Shown piece by piece: positions 18,903 to 28,174 of a stretch of 64,000 nucleotides of DNA (position 1 is the stretch's first letter; each line of letters starts with the position of its first letter). Source of the stretch: Andalucia godoyi (lineage: Eukaryota; Discoba; Jakobea; Jakobida; Andaluciidae); the NCBI GenBank assembly GCA_009859145.1, contig VRVR01000019.1:217073-281072 (forward strand). Reading direction: 5' to 3'. Position numbers and translations under genes: made by a program. The notes beneath the pieces are model-generated. The model did no database searches. It had not been told where the DNA came from and was given only the letters and a program-made list of their open reading frames with translations.

Positions 18903-20147
18903 CTAGTTTTCAGCAGTCTTACCATTCTCTCCACCATTTGTTCCTTCAATATGTTGTTGTAAAGTGTTTTCTGTAACATTCTCTACTCTCAGACTGTTCT
19001 TTGCGTCTTCGTCATGGTGCGATGAGCACTCTGGCTCCTGCTTCGAAACTGTTTTGTCCTGTTCCAATGCAGAAGTGCTGGAAACACGCAGCTCGCTGGC
19101 GGCTTGTTCCGGCGGAGCGGAAGTGTCGATGCGGCGACCATCGATCGGTTCCCGAGATGCGGACTTGGCCTGCTTGCGATTACTGAGAACAGCAGAAACT
19201 GCCTTCACAATATCGCGAATCAGCAGCGAGTTTTCAAAGACTGCGTCGGCCACCGGCTTAACAAGCGGCATCGGGTACAGATCATTCCAGAGCGCAGACA
19301 AGGATGATACAGCTTCCTTCCACGGAAGACGACCTGCTGCGTGCACCATGAGCTGATACGTCGCGAGTCCGCAGTTGTCCGCGTACTCGGGCCATCTCTC
19401 GACTCGGGTCGTGATCCACGCGGAAACTGGTGCACACATCCTGTAGACGGCCTGTCTTTCCCGCTGTCCGTGCTCCCACAAAGAAGATGCTACGGAGATC
19501 ACACAATCCTTCACCAAGATGCAGTCTGTCTCTACATCGCGTGCAGACCACATTCCATTTTGGATGCGTTTCTGCACATGAAGAGCGATGCTGCCGGAAA
19601 TATGACAGGCGGACAGCAAGAAGCGCTCTCGATGCGCCCACCCGTACGACACGCCAGCTGTCAGCGCGTTGGACGCTTTCTGCGCCAGCAACTCCGGCTT
19701 CACCCATTCATCCTCAACCGACTGAATGATCACATAAAACTTGCGGAAAACCGGAATTAAAAACATGCTAATGTATGCAGAATACCAGTATAGAAGGCGT
19801 CTGACGCTGTGTAGACGAGCCCAGACGTACACTGGAATTGTGTACATGGTGAATGACGAGAGGAGCATGCGGATCTCCTCGGTTTTGAACAACACGTAAT
19901 TCTTGAGAAAGTGCAAGAAGATCGTCCAGGTTCCCGAGTCTGCAGGAAGCCTGGACCAGCGAACCATCCTGTTGAAATACAGGGCTCTGAGCTTTGTGCA
20001 CAGCTCTTTGACTTCCTCCTTGCCACCTTGATAGAACAAATACTTTCCAACACTCCAAACTACGGGAATGTACAAGCAACAATACAGAAAGCAGGCGAGA
20101 TAGAAACCTCTCCATGCTGCATCAACATCGAATTTATACCGTCGCAT
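18903..20147 (-). CDS. membrane protein of unknown function
   Basis: A 414-residue protein that I do not recognise. Residues 10-40 (GFYLACFLYCCLYIPVVWSVGKYLFY) are a strong membrane segment, and further hydrophobic stretches lie near residues 85-140 (…MYTIPVYVWARLHSVRRLLYWYSAYISMFLIPVF…). The middle is helical and amphipathic with many Trp and Arg. The last 90 residues are polar and probably disordered. No catalytic motif is seen. Its stop is only 15 bases from that of the thioredoxin gene, so the two mature transcripts probably overlap. On the sense strand the leader carries the antisense of the CTT/ACT repeat at 20172-20281. Confidence 0.7.
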   Translation of the reverse strand: MRRYKFDVDAAWRGFYLACFLYCCLYIPVVWSVGKYLFYQGGKEEVKELCTKLRALYFNRMVRWSRLPADSGTWTIFLHFLKNYVLFKTEEIRMLLSSFTMYTIPVYVWARLHSVRRLLYWYSAYISMFLIPVFRKFYVIIQSVEDEWVKPELLAQKASNALTAGVSYGWAHRERFLLSACHISGSIALHVQKRIQNGMWSARDVETDCILVKDCVISVASSLWEHGQRERQAVYRMCAPVSAWITTRVERWPEYADNCGLATYQLMVHAAGRLPWKEAVSSLSALWNDLYPMPLVKPVADAVFENSLLIRDIVKAVSAVLSNRKQAKSASREPIDGRRIDTSAPPEQAASELRVSSTSALEQDKTVSKQEPECSSHHDEDAKNSLRVENVTENTLQQHIEGTNGGENGKTAEN

Positions 20148-20681
20148 GTTTCTCCTGTTGCCGTCGTTGATGTTCTTCTTCTTCTTCTTCTTCTTCTTCT
20201 TCTTCTTCTTCTGTTGCTGCTACTACCAACACTACTACTACTACTACTACTACTACCACTACTACTACTACTACTACTACTGTTACTGTTGCTATGATGA
20301 TGATGACATAAGCACACAGCAAAGTGTCGAGTCTTCCATTCGAACGGGTTTTTTGAAGCCGTCTCTCTTCGGTTGGGCATCACAAAATGTCAACTCGCAA
20401 CTTTCGTAGCGTTTGGGAGGCAGCCGTACGGCAGACGGCGAAGTCTGGTCGGGGGAATTTCCCGAAGTCTCTTGCGCTCGAAGTCATTTTGAAGGTGCGG
20501 ATTTTTCGTTTGGTTCATGCATTCCATCATTCATTCCTTTTCTTCCAACTGTGTTTTCGATCAAGGATCACGATCTGCTGCGTCCCAGTCCTCCCAGGCC
20601 CCGTTCCTCCCTTGTTCCCTTCTCGAAGAGGAGCAACAACAACAACAACAAGAAGAAGAAGAATAATAATAATAGGAGAAA
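20148..20681. other. divergent leader region with upstream ATG frame
   Basis: Besides the trinucleotide runs, an ATG at 20387 opens a 154-codon frame that overlaps the PFK-2 start in another frame. Its first 36 codons look protein-like (MSTRNFRSVWEAAVRQTAKS…) and end at a possible donor at 20495, with a pyrimidine-rich stretch and an AG at 20564-20565. It may be an upstream ORF or a small spliced gene. Confidence 0.35.
20172..20281. repeat. TTC and ACT trinucleotide runs
   Basis: A TTC run (about 20172-20211) is followed by an ACT run (about 20226-20281). Both lie in the divergent leader between the membrane-protein gene and the PFK-2 gene. Confidence 0.85.
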
Positions 20682-22025
20682 ATGGAGAGAAAGTTGACTG
20701 CTGCAATGCCCCGGACTCAATCAGGGTTCTTTCTTGGCGAGCGTCTTGGGGAAGATCAGCTTGTTATTGCGCTAGTTGGGCTTCCTGCTCGAGGAAAGTC
20801 GTACATTTCTGCGAAAATAGCTCGTTATTTGAACTGGCTTGGAATTAAAGCAAAGGTCTTCAATGCCGGAGACACGAGAAGGGAACTCATTGGAGCGGGC
20901 CAGCCTGCAGAGTTCTTTGATCCCAACAATGAAAAGGGGATGAAGGCTCGCGAAGAAGTTGCAAGCATTACGCTCCAGCGTTTATTCCACTTTTTGGAAG
21001 AGGACGATGGCGTGGTTGGGATCTTTGATGCGACGAATTCCACAATTGGAAGGCGGAAGTGGGTCACGGAAGAATGCTCAAAGCAGGGAGTCAAGGTGCT
21101 GTTCTTGGAGTCTATCTGCGACAAGAAGGAGATCCTTGATCGCAATGTGCTGGCAACCAAAACCTCTGGAAATCCAGACTATCGACAGGTTCATGATGAA
21201 GCCCAGATCTTGGAGGACTTTTCCAAACGGGTGCATTTGTACGAATCGGTGTATCAGTCCGTGCAGTCGTCGGAAGGGACACCGATTATCCAGATCATCA
21301 ACCAGGGAGAGGAAATGCGGTTATTCAAAATCGACGGATGGGTTCCATCGCGTCTTACGTTCTTCTTGATGAATCTGCACATCGGACCCCGCCGAATCTG
21401 GCTTTGCAGACACGGGGAGTCGCAGTTCAATGCAGAGGGGCGTTTGGGAGGCGACCCAGGATTGACGGCTCGCGGAACCAAATTTGCTCATAAGCTCGAT
21501 GAGTACATTACAAACCAGCTGCGCGAAATGTACGACGGCGATGAGCAAAAGATCCTTGAGAACCAGCCCCGAATCTGGGCGTCGACGCTGAAGAGAAGCA
21601 AGATGACAGCGCGGTTGTTGTCGCAAAAGTTCAAGATGGTGCAGTGGAAATGCCTGGATGAGATCAATGCCGGCGCATGCGATTCCATGACTCCAGAGGA
21701 AATCAAGCAAAAGATGCCGGACGTTTCGTCGGAGCGAGAGAAGGACAAGTTCCAGTATCGCTATCCCGGCAACGGTGGGGAGTCGTATTTCGACTTGATC
21801 AATCGTGTGGAACCGGCATTGATCGAACTCGAACGCAGTCATGATCACCTGGTGATCGTCGTGCACAACGCCATCGTTCGTGTTCTCTTCGCCTACTTCC
21901 AGGACCTCGACCCGAAGTCTGTGGTGTTCAACGACATTCCTTTGCATCGAGTGTACTGTTTCGACCCTCTTCCCCACGGAAAATTTCGAATGACGTATCA
22001 CGATATCGACGTCGACAAGGCTTGA
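20682..22025 (+). CDS. 6-phosphofructo-2-kinase/fructose-2,6-bisphosphatase
   Basis: A 447-residue bifunctional enzyme that makes and removes fructose 2,6-bisphosphate, the allosteric switch between glycolysis and gluconeogenesis. The kinase half has a Walker A loop (GLPARGKS), the substrate-binding FNAGDTRRE segment and the FDATNST strand. The bisphosphatase half begins at LCRHGESQFN with the phospho-acceptor His. It continues with the conserved Glu in GGESYFDLINRVEP and the second active-site His in VVHNAIVRV. Both halves look complete, so both activities are plausible. The ATG at 20682 gives a start (MERKLTAAMPRTQSG) a little shorter than animal enzymes, and no long regulatory extensions are present. 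The ankyrin gene converges 120 bases downstream. Confidence 0.95.
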   Translation: MERKLTAAMPRTQSGFFLGERLGEDQLVIALVGLPARGKSYISAKIARYLNWLGIKAKVFNAGDTRRELIGAGQPAEFFDPNNEKGMKAREEVASITLQRLFHFLEEDDGVVGIFDATNSTIGRRKWVTEECSKQGVKVLFLESICDKKEILDRNVLATKTSGNPDYRQVHDEAQILEDFSKRVHLYESVYQSVQSSEGTPIIQIINQGEEMRLFKIDGWVPSRLTFFLMNLHIGPRRIWLCRHGESQFNAEGRLGGDPGLTARGTKFAHKLDEYITNQLREMYDGDEQKILENQPRIWASTLKRSKMTARLLSQKFKMVQWKCLDEINAGACDSMTPEEIKQKMPDVSSEREKDKFQYRYPGNGGESYFDLINRVEPALIELERSHDHLVIVVHNAIVRVLFAYFQDLDPKSVVFNDIPLHRVYCFDPLPHGKFRMTYHDIDVDKA

Positions 22026-22145
22026 AAAAGCCCCTCTTCGCCTACCAGCCCCGTCTTGTATTTCTCCAGTGCAACATCCTTGTGCCATTCGTGTTAGTAC
22101 ATGGGTAAAAAATGTTTTGTCCATTTATTGATCAGATGTCACATG

Positions 22146-24686
22146 CTAGAATGTTGTACTATACAAAATTGCAACGATAACTCCAGCACACACTGTCAAA
22201 ACAGCAATGGCATAATTAAAAGGATCTTTCCTCAACTGAAATTGCGCGGTCAGCTGTGCTCGCTGTTCTCGACTTGCCAGCAGCACCCGTTTCATGTTCA
22301 ACAGCTCTTTGGCTAACACAAGGCTCTGGGTCTCCGATACTTGCATGAGTTGCTCGACGGTCTCTCGCTGCAACGCAACAAAATTTTGCACCGTCTGCAC
22401 ACAGTTTTCCAGCACTGCAGGGCTGGAGATTGTTCGAAAGACTGCTGCTGATGGGGATATCAAGCCAAATCGCATATTTCGGACAGCAGGGCTTAGAATC
22501 TGCTGTTCCTCTGCTTCTTCCTTTGTGTCTTCTGCCGGGTTAGTCTGATCCGCCGCTGAATCTACCAAGGATAGGTCCACGAAACTCAAGAGTGGCGCTG
22601 TCTCGTACTCTGCGGGTTTCTCGTCCAAATCTTCGAGATCCAGCTCCGGTGATTCAATAACTGGCTTCGCACCGCCGTTCTCTTGGAGGACGTTATCGTC
22701 CGCCGGAGACCAAGATAGCGGTGCTCGTACTTCTGGTTCTTCAAAATGCAACTGTCTCTCGACGTTGACCGGAACTGGGGATCTTGAGGGCGTCTCTGCC
22801 TTCTGCCCAGCAATTAGCATTTGCTTGAGCGGTGAATTGCGGTTCTTATTTGTGGCCATCAGTGACTCTGAGAGGTGGATTAGTGGGGAGCGAGAGATGG
22901 TCATGTCTCTCACGGACGAAATTGCGACAGCAAGGCGCCTAATATAGTCGCTCACTCTTTCTGTTTGCGCACCTGCGTCTTGCAGCAACCGAATGACTTC
23001 GGTGTGTCCAGATGAACATGCCTTGATCATCGGGGTTTCGTTGAGGTCATCAACAGGATCGATGGTCGCTCCATGCTGAATTAGCAAATAGGTGCACTCC
23101 ACGGACCCGGCCAGGGCCGCATAATGCAATGCAGTCATACCGACGACGTCATTGGCATTGACATCCGTTCCGATCCCGTTCTCAGGATCCAGCAGATAGT
23201 GAGCGAACAGTGCGTGCCCCTTCCGAACACATTCCATCAATGCAGTCCTCCCTTTCTCGTCAAAGTCATTTGGATTCGCACCGCGTTCCCTGAGAGTCTT
23301 GGCGAGATCCACATTTCCGTTGACCGCCGACAGCAGAAAGGGAGTGCAGCGGTTTACGGTCTTGATTTGCACGTCTGCATGGTTGTCCAAAAGGAGACTG
23401 GCAACTTCCTGATGTCCGAGTAAGCAAGCATACATGAGGGCAGAACTGCCGACCTCGTCCGTCATGTTCACGTCTGCTCCGGAACTCAGGAGAATCTGTG
23501 CAATGTTGAGATCTCCCTTGCAGGCACAAAAATGCAGACAAGTAGACCGCTTCGGAAAGTCTTGTGCATTCATCAACGCCAACAAGGTTCCTTGCGACAA
23601 GCGTCCCTTTGACTCAAGTTCTTGGAGTTTGGCGATTGCAGCGCAGACCAAATCGAAATTGCCTGCGTGAACTGCGATGTGGAGGAACGTTCTTCCGCGG
23701 TGATTGACGGCTGTGGGATCTGCCTTTCTGGAGAGCAGTGTTTCAACAAGTTCAATGTTTCCGATCTCTGCAGCGACCAGCAATGGAGTATTGCCTTCTC
23801 CGTCCACTAGATCTTTGGAAGCACCCGCATTGAGGAGAATGCTTGCGATCTTGGTGAAGCCCATATAGGCTGCAATCAGCAGCGGTGTCCTGCCCTGATG
23901 GTCCTTCGCATCTAGAACCTCCAGCTTACTAACCCCTGCTCCACGAAGAGCAGTCATGGACACAATCTTCTTGACGCATTCTTCGTGATTCTGCGTGACT
24001 GCATAGCTGAGCAATGTGCTTCCCTCCACGTCCTGCCGATTCAGCAGCTCTGGACACAGCTGCAGACACGTAACAAGCACTCTTACGTCGCCCTGGAAAG
24101 CAGCCAAATGTGCTACGCTCTGTCCGCCGATGTTGTTCTGGTCCACGATCCAAGTTCTTGCGAGCTCGTCCCCAAGCGCCTTAACGGTGGACTCCACTTC
24201 TTCGTGGTTTCTGTTGAACGACGCCCAATGCAAAGGCGTAAATCCATTCTCATCCCGATGATGGACTCCATCGTTCGCACCTGCCGTTGCCCCTCGCGCA
24301 ACAGGGACAGGCGATGAAAAGATGTCTCCCAACGAAACATCCTGACTCTGAGTCCCCAAAAGCAGCGGCGACTTTTGCACGGTCTTAATCATCGGCGAAA
24401 CAACATCCAAAACACCGGCATTCCCATTTTGACTCGCATCCGCAACGGGATCTTGGCATGCATGCGGTTCCTCTCCAGCTTCTTTGAGCCTAAGTCGCAC
24501 AGACGGCGAGCTTCCGGGAGTTGGTGACTTGGCCGCCAACACAACAGACACACCGCGAGGAGACGTTGCAAACTTGAGAAACGCTGGAGATTTTAAGGAT
24601 TTTCCGTTTTTGCTACGAGGAGAATTCTGGAACGGAGAATTCTGGTTTGAAAGATCCATGAAGGGAATTCGATGCACGTCCGCCAT
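22146..24686 (-). CDS. ankyrin-repeat protein with carboxy-terminal membrane anchor
   Basis: An 846-residue protein that starts at the ATG at 24686. Residues 1-110 are rich in Ser-Pro pairs (NSPFQNSPRSK, KSPAFLKF, TSPRGV, KSPTPGSSPS), which look like proline-directed kinase sites. About a dozen ankyrin repeats follow (GFTPLHWAS, GRTPLLIAAYMG, GNTPLLVAAEIG, GMTALHYAALAG and others). After a polar linker with a coiled-coil-like helix, the protein ends in a hydrophobic segment (FNYAIAVLTVCAGVIVAIL) four residues from the end, a tail-anchor arrangement. I infer a cytosolic scaffold on the endoplasmic reticulum or outer mitochondrial membrane. No enzyme domain is visible, and the exact family is not recognised. 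Confidence 0.85.
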   Translation of the reverse strand: MADVHRIPFMDLSNQNSPFQNSPRSKNGKSLKSPAFLKFATSPRGVSVVLAAKSPTPGSSPSVRLRLKEAGEEPHACQDPVADASQNGNAGVLDVVSPMIKTVQKSPLLLGTQSQDVSLGDIFSSPVPVARGATAGANDGVHHRDENGFTPLHWASFNRNHEEVESTVKALGDELARTWIVDQNNIGGQSVAHLAAFQGDVRVLVTCLQLCPELLNRQDVEGSTLLSYAVTQNHEECVKKIVSMTALRGAGVSKLEVLDAKDHQGRTPLLIAAYMGFTKIASILLNAGASKDLVDGEGNTPLLVAAEIGNIELVETLLSRKADPTAVNHRGRTFLHIAVHAGNFDLVCAAIAKLQELESKGRLSQGTLLALMNAQDFPKRSTCLHFCACKGDLNIAQILLSSGADVNMTDEVGSSALMYACLLGHQEVASLLLDNHADVQIKTVNRCTPFLLSAVNGNVDLAKTLRERGANPNDFDEKGRTALMECVRKGHALFAHYLLDPENGIGTDVNANDVVGMTALHYAALAGSVECTYLLIQHGATIDPVDDLNETPMIKACSSGHTEVIRLLQDAGAQTERVSDYIRRLAVAISSVRDMTISRSPLIHLSESLMATNKNRNSPLKQMLIAGQKAETPSRSPVPVNVERQLHFEEPEVRAPLSWSPADDNVLQENGGAKPVIESPELDLEDLDEKPAEYETAPLLSFVDLSLVDSAADQTNPAEDTKEEAEEQQILSPAVRNMRFGLISPSAAVFRTISSPAVLENCVQTVQNFVALQRETVEQLMQVSETQSLVLAKELLNMKRVLLASREQRAQLTAQFQLRKDPFNYAIAVLTVCAGVIVAILYSTTF

Positions 24687-25208
24687 CAATTACCACAAAG
24701 AAGGGGGGACGGAAAGAAAAACCAGAAAGAAGTCCAGAAGTTTCTATGTGGAAAAAAAAGACGAGCAGCGGAGATGGCCAGTGGCAAGAAATCGCGTACT
24801 CAACCACTGAGAAATGATGATTAAAGGCAAACCACAAAAGAAAAAAAAAGGAAAACGAAGAAAACAATGATTATCAGAAAATCGACAACCCAGACAGCAA
24901 ATACAATAAATATATGATAATCGCACGTAACGACCGTTAAAAAAATCTTATATCAATCGCAGCATCAAGCCCAAGTGTCAACCGTGACAAATTTAGCCCG
25001 GCTTTTTCCACTGTATGCGGGCACTTCGCCTATGAGGACACTTGTATATTCTCTCGTCCATCTATCTAGGATAGTGTTCAGGCCTTTTCCCTTTTGTTTT
25101 TCTTTTGTTTTTCTTTTTTACTTTTGTCGTCATTTTTTCTTATTGTTATTGCTGCCATTTCCCTTTCCGCATCTTATCCAACGGCAGTTGCAGAGAAGAA
25201 CGAAAGAA
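24687..25208. other. divergent intergenic region
   Basis: A-rich near the ankyrin gene and T-rich (25080-25150) near the hydroxylase. No gene is seen. An open frame from 24975 joined to the hydroxylase starts with GTG and reads as leader sequence. Confidence 0.5.
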
Positions 25209-26282
25209 ATGTCGCCTGGGATGAACGATTCAAACACGGACACGGCCAACAGCAATGGTAATAGCAGTAGAGGTGGTGGTGGTAGTGGCGGTACTGCTGC
25301 TGCGACTCCGGACAAAAAGAGCGAGATGTTTATCCCACTTCACATTTCCGACTTTGACAAGATCGATATGTCGACGATGGAGTACGGGCAGGAGCTTGAT
25401 TCTGAGCATCCCGGTTTCCATGACCCTGCATATCGCGAGCGTCGTCGGCTGATCGTTGAGAATGCGATCAAGTATCGCAATGGGATGGAGCTTCCTGATG
25501 TGCTGTACACGAATGAAGAGAACGAGGTGTGGAGAATCTGCTTTGCACAGCTTACCAAGCTGTATCCTTCGCATGCTTGCCACGAGTACCTGGATTGCTT
25601 TGAGAAACTCGGTTTTCCGTCGGACCGCATTCCGCAGCTCGGTGAAGTGACGAAGAAGCTGTTCAGTCTGACTGGTTGGCGGCTCAAGCCAGTTGCGGGG
25701 CTGCTTACACCACGCCAGTTTCTCAATTCTCTGGCATTCAAGGTGTTCCATGCAACTCAGTACATCCGACATCCTTCTAGGCCTCTGTACACTGCAGAAC
25801 CGGACGTGATCCATGAGCTTATGGGCCATGCTCCGTTGCTTGCAGACCCCGAGTTTGCGCGGTTTTCACAGGTTATCGGACTGGCATCGATTGGGGCGTC
25901 AGATGAGGAGGTTGACAAGCTGGCCACTTGCTATTGGTTTTCCGTCGAGTTTGGAATTTGCAGAGAAGCGTCCGGTGAGCTTCGTGCGTACGGTGCAGGT
26001 CTGCTTTCGTCCTTTGGAGAGTTGCAGTACTCTCTTGGAACCGACAAGGCACATGGAACGCCGGAGTATAGACCGTTCGATCCGCCCGTTACGGCGCTCC
26101 AGAAGTACCCTATCACGCAGTTCCAGCCTCTGTACTTTGTTGCAGAGTCGTTTGCAAAGGCTTGTGATCAAATGCTCGAGTTTTCAAAGACGCTCACGCG
26201 ATCTTTTAATGTAGAGTACCACCCGGATTCCGATTCTATCACGATTGTCAACAGCACTGCTGCTGCACAGTCCTCCGTCTAG
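25209..26282 (+). CDS. biopterin-dependent aromatic amino acid hydroxylase (phenylalanine hydroxylase-like)
   Basis: A 357-residue non-haem iron monooxygenase that uses tetrahydropterin to hydroxylate phenylalanine or a related amino acid. The catalytic domain fills residues 50-345. The iron ligands are visible as the two His of PDVIHELMGHAPLLAD and the Glu of YWFSVEFG. The core GLLTPRQFLNSLAFKVFHATQYIRH and PLYTAEPD segments are typical. The ACT regulatory domain found at the start of animal enzymes is absent; instead there are some 40 low-complexity residues (Asn, Ser, Gly). The start at 25209 (MSPGMNDSN) follows a T-rich leader. Substrate choice among Phe, Tyr and Trp cannot be read with certainty, and Phe is the default guess. 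Confidence 0.93.
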   Translation: MSPGMNDSNTDTANSNGNSSRGGGGSGGTAAATPDKKSEMFIPLHISDFDKIDMSTMEYGQELDSEHPGFHDPAYRERRRLIVENAIKYRNGMELPDVLYTNEENEVWRICFAQLTKLYPSHACHEYLDCFEKLGFPSDRIPQLGEVTKKLFSLTGWRLKPVAGLLTPRQFLNSLAFKVFHATQYIRHPSRPLYTAEPDVIHELMGHAPLLADPEFARFSQVIGLASIGASDEEVDKLATCYWFSVEFGICREASGELRAYGAGLLSSFGELQYSLGTDKAHGTPEYRPFDPPVTALQKYPITQFQPLYFVAESFAKACDQMLEFSKTLTRSFNVEYHPDSDSITIVNSTAAAQSSV

Positions 26283-26413
26283 ATCACGACTTGTGTTTTT
26301 GAGCGCGGAGGTCGTTTGGTTGGGATGCGGTGGAATGTTAAATTGGTGTCGATACGAGCCATTGGTTGACTACTCGGGTTTGTAATATGGCCGTGGGTCT
26401 GGGTTTTTTGTGG

Positions 26414-26482
<69 letters not shown>

Positions 26483-26739
26483 GTGTTTGTTTTTGTTTTC
26501 ATTGGTGGAGGTCCTTTTTTTAATTATTATGTTCGTTCTTGCATTCGTTCCGCGCGTGTCTGCTGGTCTCCATCCTTTTCCCTTTTAAGGTTCAAAAAGA
26601 GAAGAGAACGATGACAGTCTCGAAAATACAAAATAAAAATAAATACTAATCAGAGAAAAACGAAAAAACGAAAAAAAAGAATCAATGAAATTGGAATTGG
26701 AGACGGGCATGCAAGATGCGCAGGTTTGCCAGAATTTAC
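26283..26739. other. convergent 3' region with (GT)n
   Basis: A GT run of about 66 bases (26416-26481) lies between two converging genes. No gene is seen. Confidence 0.6.
26416..26481. repeat. (GT)n microsatellite
   Basis: An almost pure alternating GT run of about 33 units, in the shared 3' region of the hydroxylase and the TMEM97-like gene. Confidence 0.95.
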
Positions 26740-27582
26740 TTAGAAAAGATACGGGGCAATGTGCAAATCGTACAGCGAAATGAACTTCGCTCCGACAAGT
26801 TCCGTCTCGTTGAAGCGCATCCACTTGATGACGTACAGATGAAACGCAGTGAAGGTGGCGATGGAGACCAGGGAAATGAAGGTCGAGCGGAACCATCCGA
26901 GGGGCTTGGAGAACGGGTTCTCGTTCCACACACGAACAATTGCCAAGAAGGGGAAAATCAAGTAAGGAATGTACACGGCAATGAACATGGGAACGTCTGG
27001 GGTCTTGTTGGGTCCAAAGAGCGTGCATCCGATGCAGATGAGCAACGAATAAAATGTGAAAGACTGGGTAATAAGAGTGAAGTTTCGGAGTCTGTTCCAG
27101 CCCTTGAGGAAGCCAAAGATTGCAACAGCCGAAAAGGGCATCAGACAGAGCAGGTTGACCCATTCCATGACCTGCCAGAACATGGGATTCTCATAAAGCA
27201 GCGGATCCACGGTGCGTGCCCACTTAAAGTACAAATTCGTCAAGAACTTGGGCGGATAGACAAGATCCATGGTCTCCAGCTGCGGAATGTCCACTCCAAG
27301 GTACGACGCCGTGAAGTTGTGCAAATCGGTGAAGGTGACTGTGAACAGGAACATCAAAAAGTAAAACGACAAGAACAGATCCGACAAGCGCTGCGAAAGA
27401 GGAAGTGCCTGTGTAGACGCCGAGCGGCCACTCGATCGCTTGGCACCAGCAGCTGCTTGCGGTACCGTAAGCTTCGCATGCGCCTTGTCCGACTGCACAT
27501 CGGCCGAGATCGACTTGTGCTGCACCACAGACGCAGTCGTCGGAGATGGCTCCGCAGGACTCTGTTTGGTCTTTTTACCCAT
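26740..27582 (-). CDS. TMEM97/EXPERA-domain membrane protein
   Basis: A 280-residue protein. The ATG at 27582 (MGKKTKQSPAEP) is chosen; a longer frame upstream is only translated CA repeat. After 75 polar residues an EXPERA domain begins (LSQRLSDLFLSFYFLMFLFTVTFTDLHNF) and forms four membrane spans. It contains family-type acidic residues in the first span and the ENPMFWQVMEW segment after it. Members include the sigma-2 receptor TMEM97 and emopamil-binding protein, acting in sterol handling at the ER. Spacing resembles TMEM97 more than the isomerase EBP. An ER location is inferred; no KDEL-type signal is seen. The sense leader holds a GT-rich repeat (antisense of 27642-27673). Confidence 0.8.
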   Translation of the reverse strand: MGKKTKQSPAEPSPTTASVVQHKSISADVQSDKAHAKLTVPQAAAGAKRSSGRSASTQALPLSQRLSDLFLSFYFLMFLFTVTFTDLHNFTASYLGVDIPQLETMDLVYPPKFLTNLYFKWARTVDPLLYENPMFWQVMEWVNLLCLMPFSAVAIFGFLKGWNRLRNFTLITQSFTFYSLLICIGCTLFGPNKTPDVPMFIAVYIPYLIFPFLAIVRVWNENPFSKPLGWFRSTFISLVSIATFTAFHLYVIKWMRFNETELVGAKFISLYDLHIAPYLF

Positions 27583-27640
27583 ATTTCTTTCTTTTCTTCT
27601 TCTTCTTTCTTTTTGTTGAAGAGACGAACGAAACGCACAG

Positions 27641-27675
<35 letters not shown>

Positions 27676-28174
27676 GAAGCAGTCTTTCTGAAGAAGCAAA
27701 AAGAAAAGAAAGAAAGAGAGACAGAGACAGAGAGACAGAGAAACACAAGTCAAGCAAGTAAAGATAAAGGATGAATGCTTAAATGGATAAGAATGGTGAT
27801 TAAAACAAGCATTTGAGGCTATTTGGGCTCTGCGAAGAGGCCTGACAAAGTGACGGGTTCGCGCTCGCCTTTTGGGAGTGTTTTACCGTACGAGCGTTTC
27901 CATAAAATTCAATTCAGAAATTCCAGCAATTCCTAAGCCGCTCCCGTTTCCGTTTCTCTCTTTTCCTTTTCTCTTTTCCCTTTTCCCTTTTTCCCTTTCT
28001 CCCGTTTCACCTTGGACTTCGTTGTGTCAAACAAAATATTGAATAAAACACTGCTGCGTTCGTATTTTTGATGTTTCACCGTTTTTATATGGCACCACAT
28101 CCTCCTCACACTTCGCCACACGTTGTCGGTTTGTCTGTTCCGTCGGTTTCATACTTGCACATTTGCGGAGCCCG
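27583..28174. other. intergenic with (CA)n
   Basis: Holds the CA run at 27642-27673 and a GA/GAC-rich stretch beside it, then a pyrimidine-rich block at 27945-28015. No gene is seen. Confidence 0.45.
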
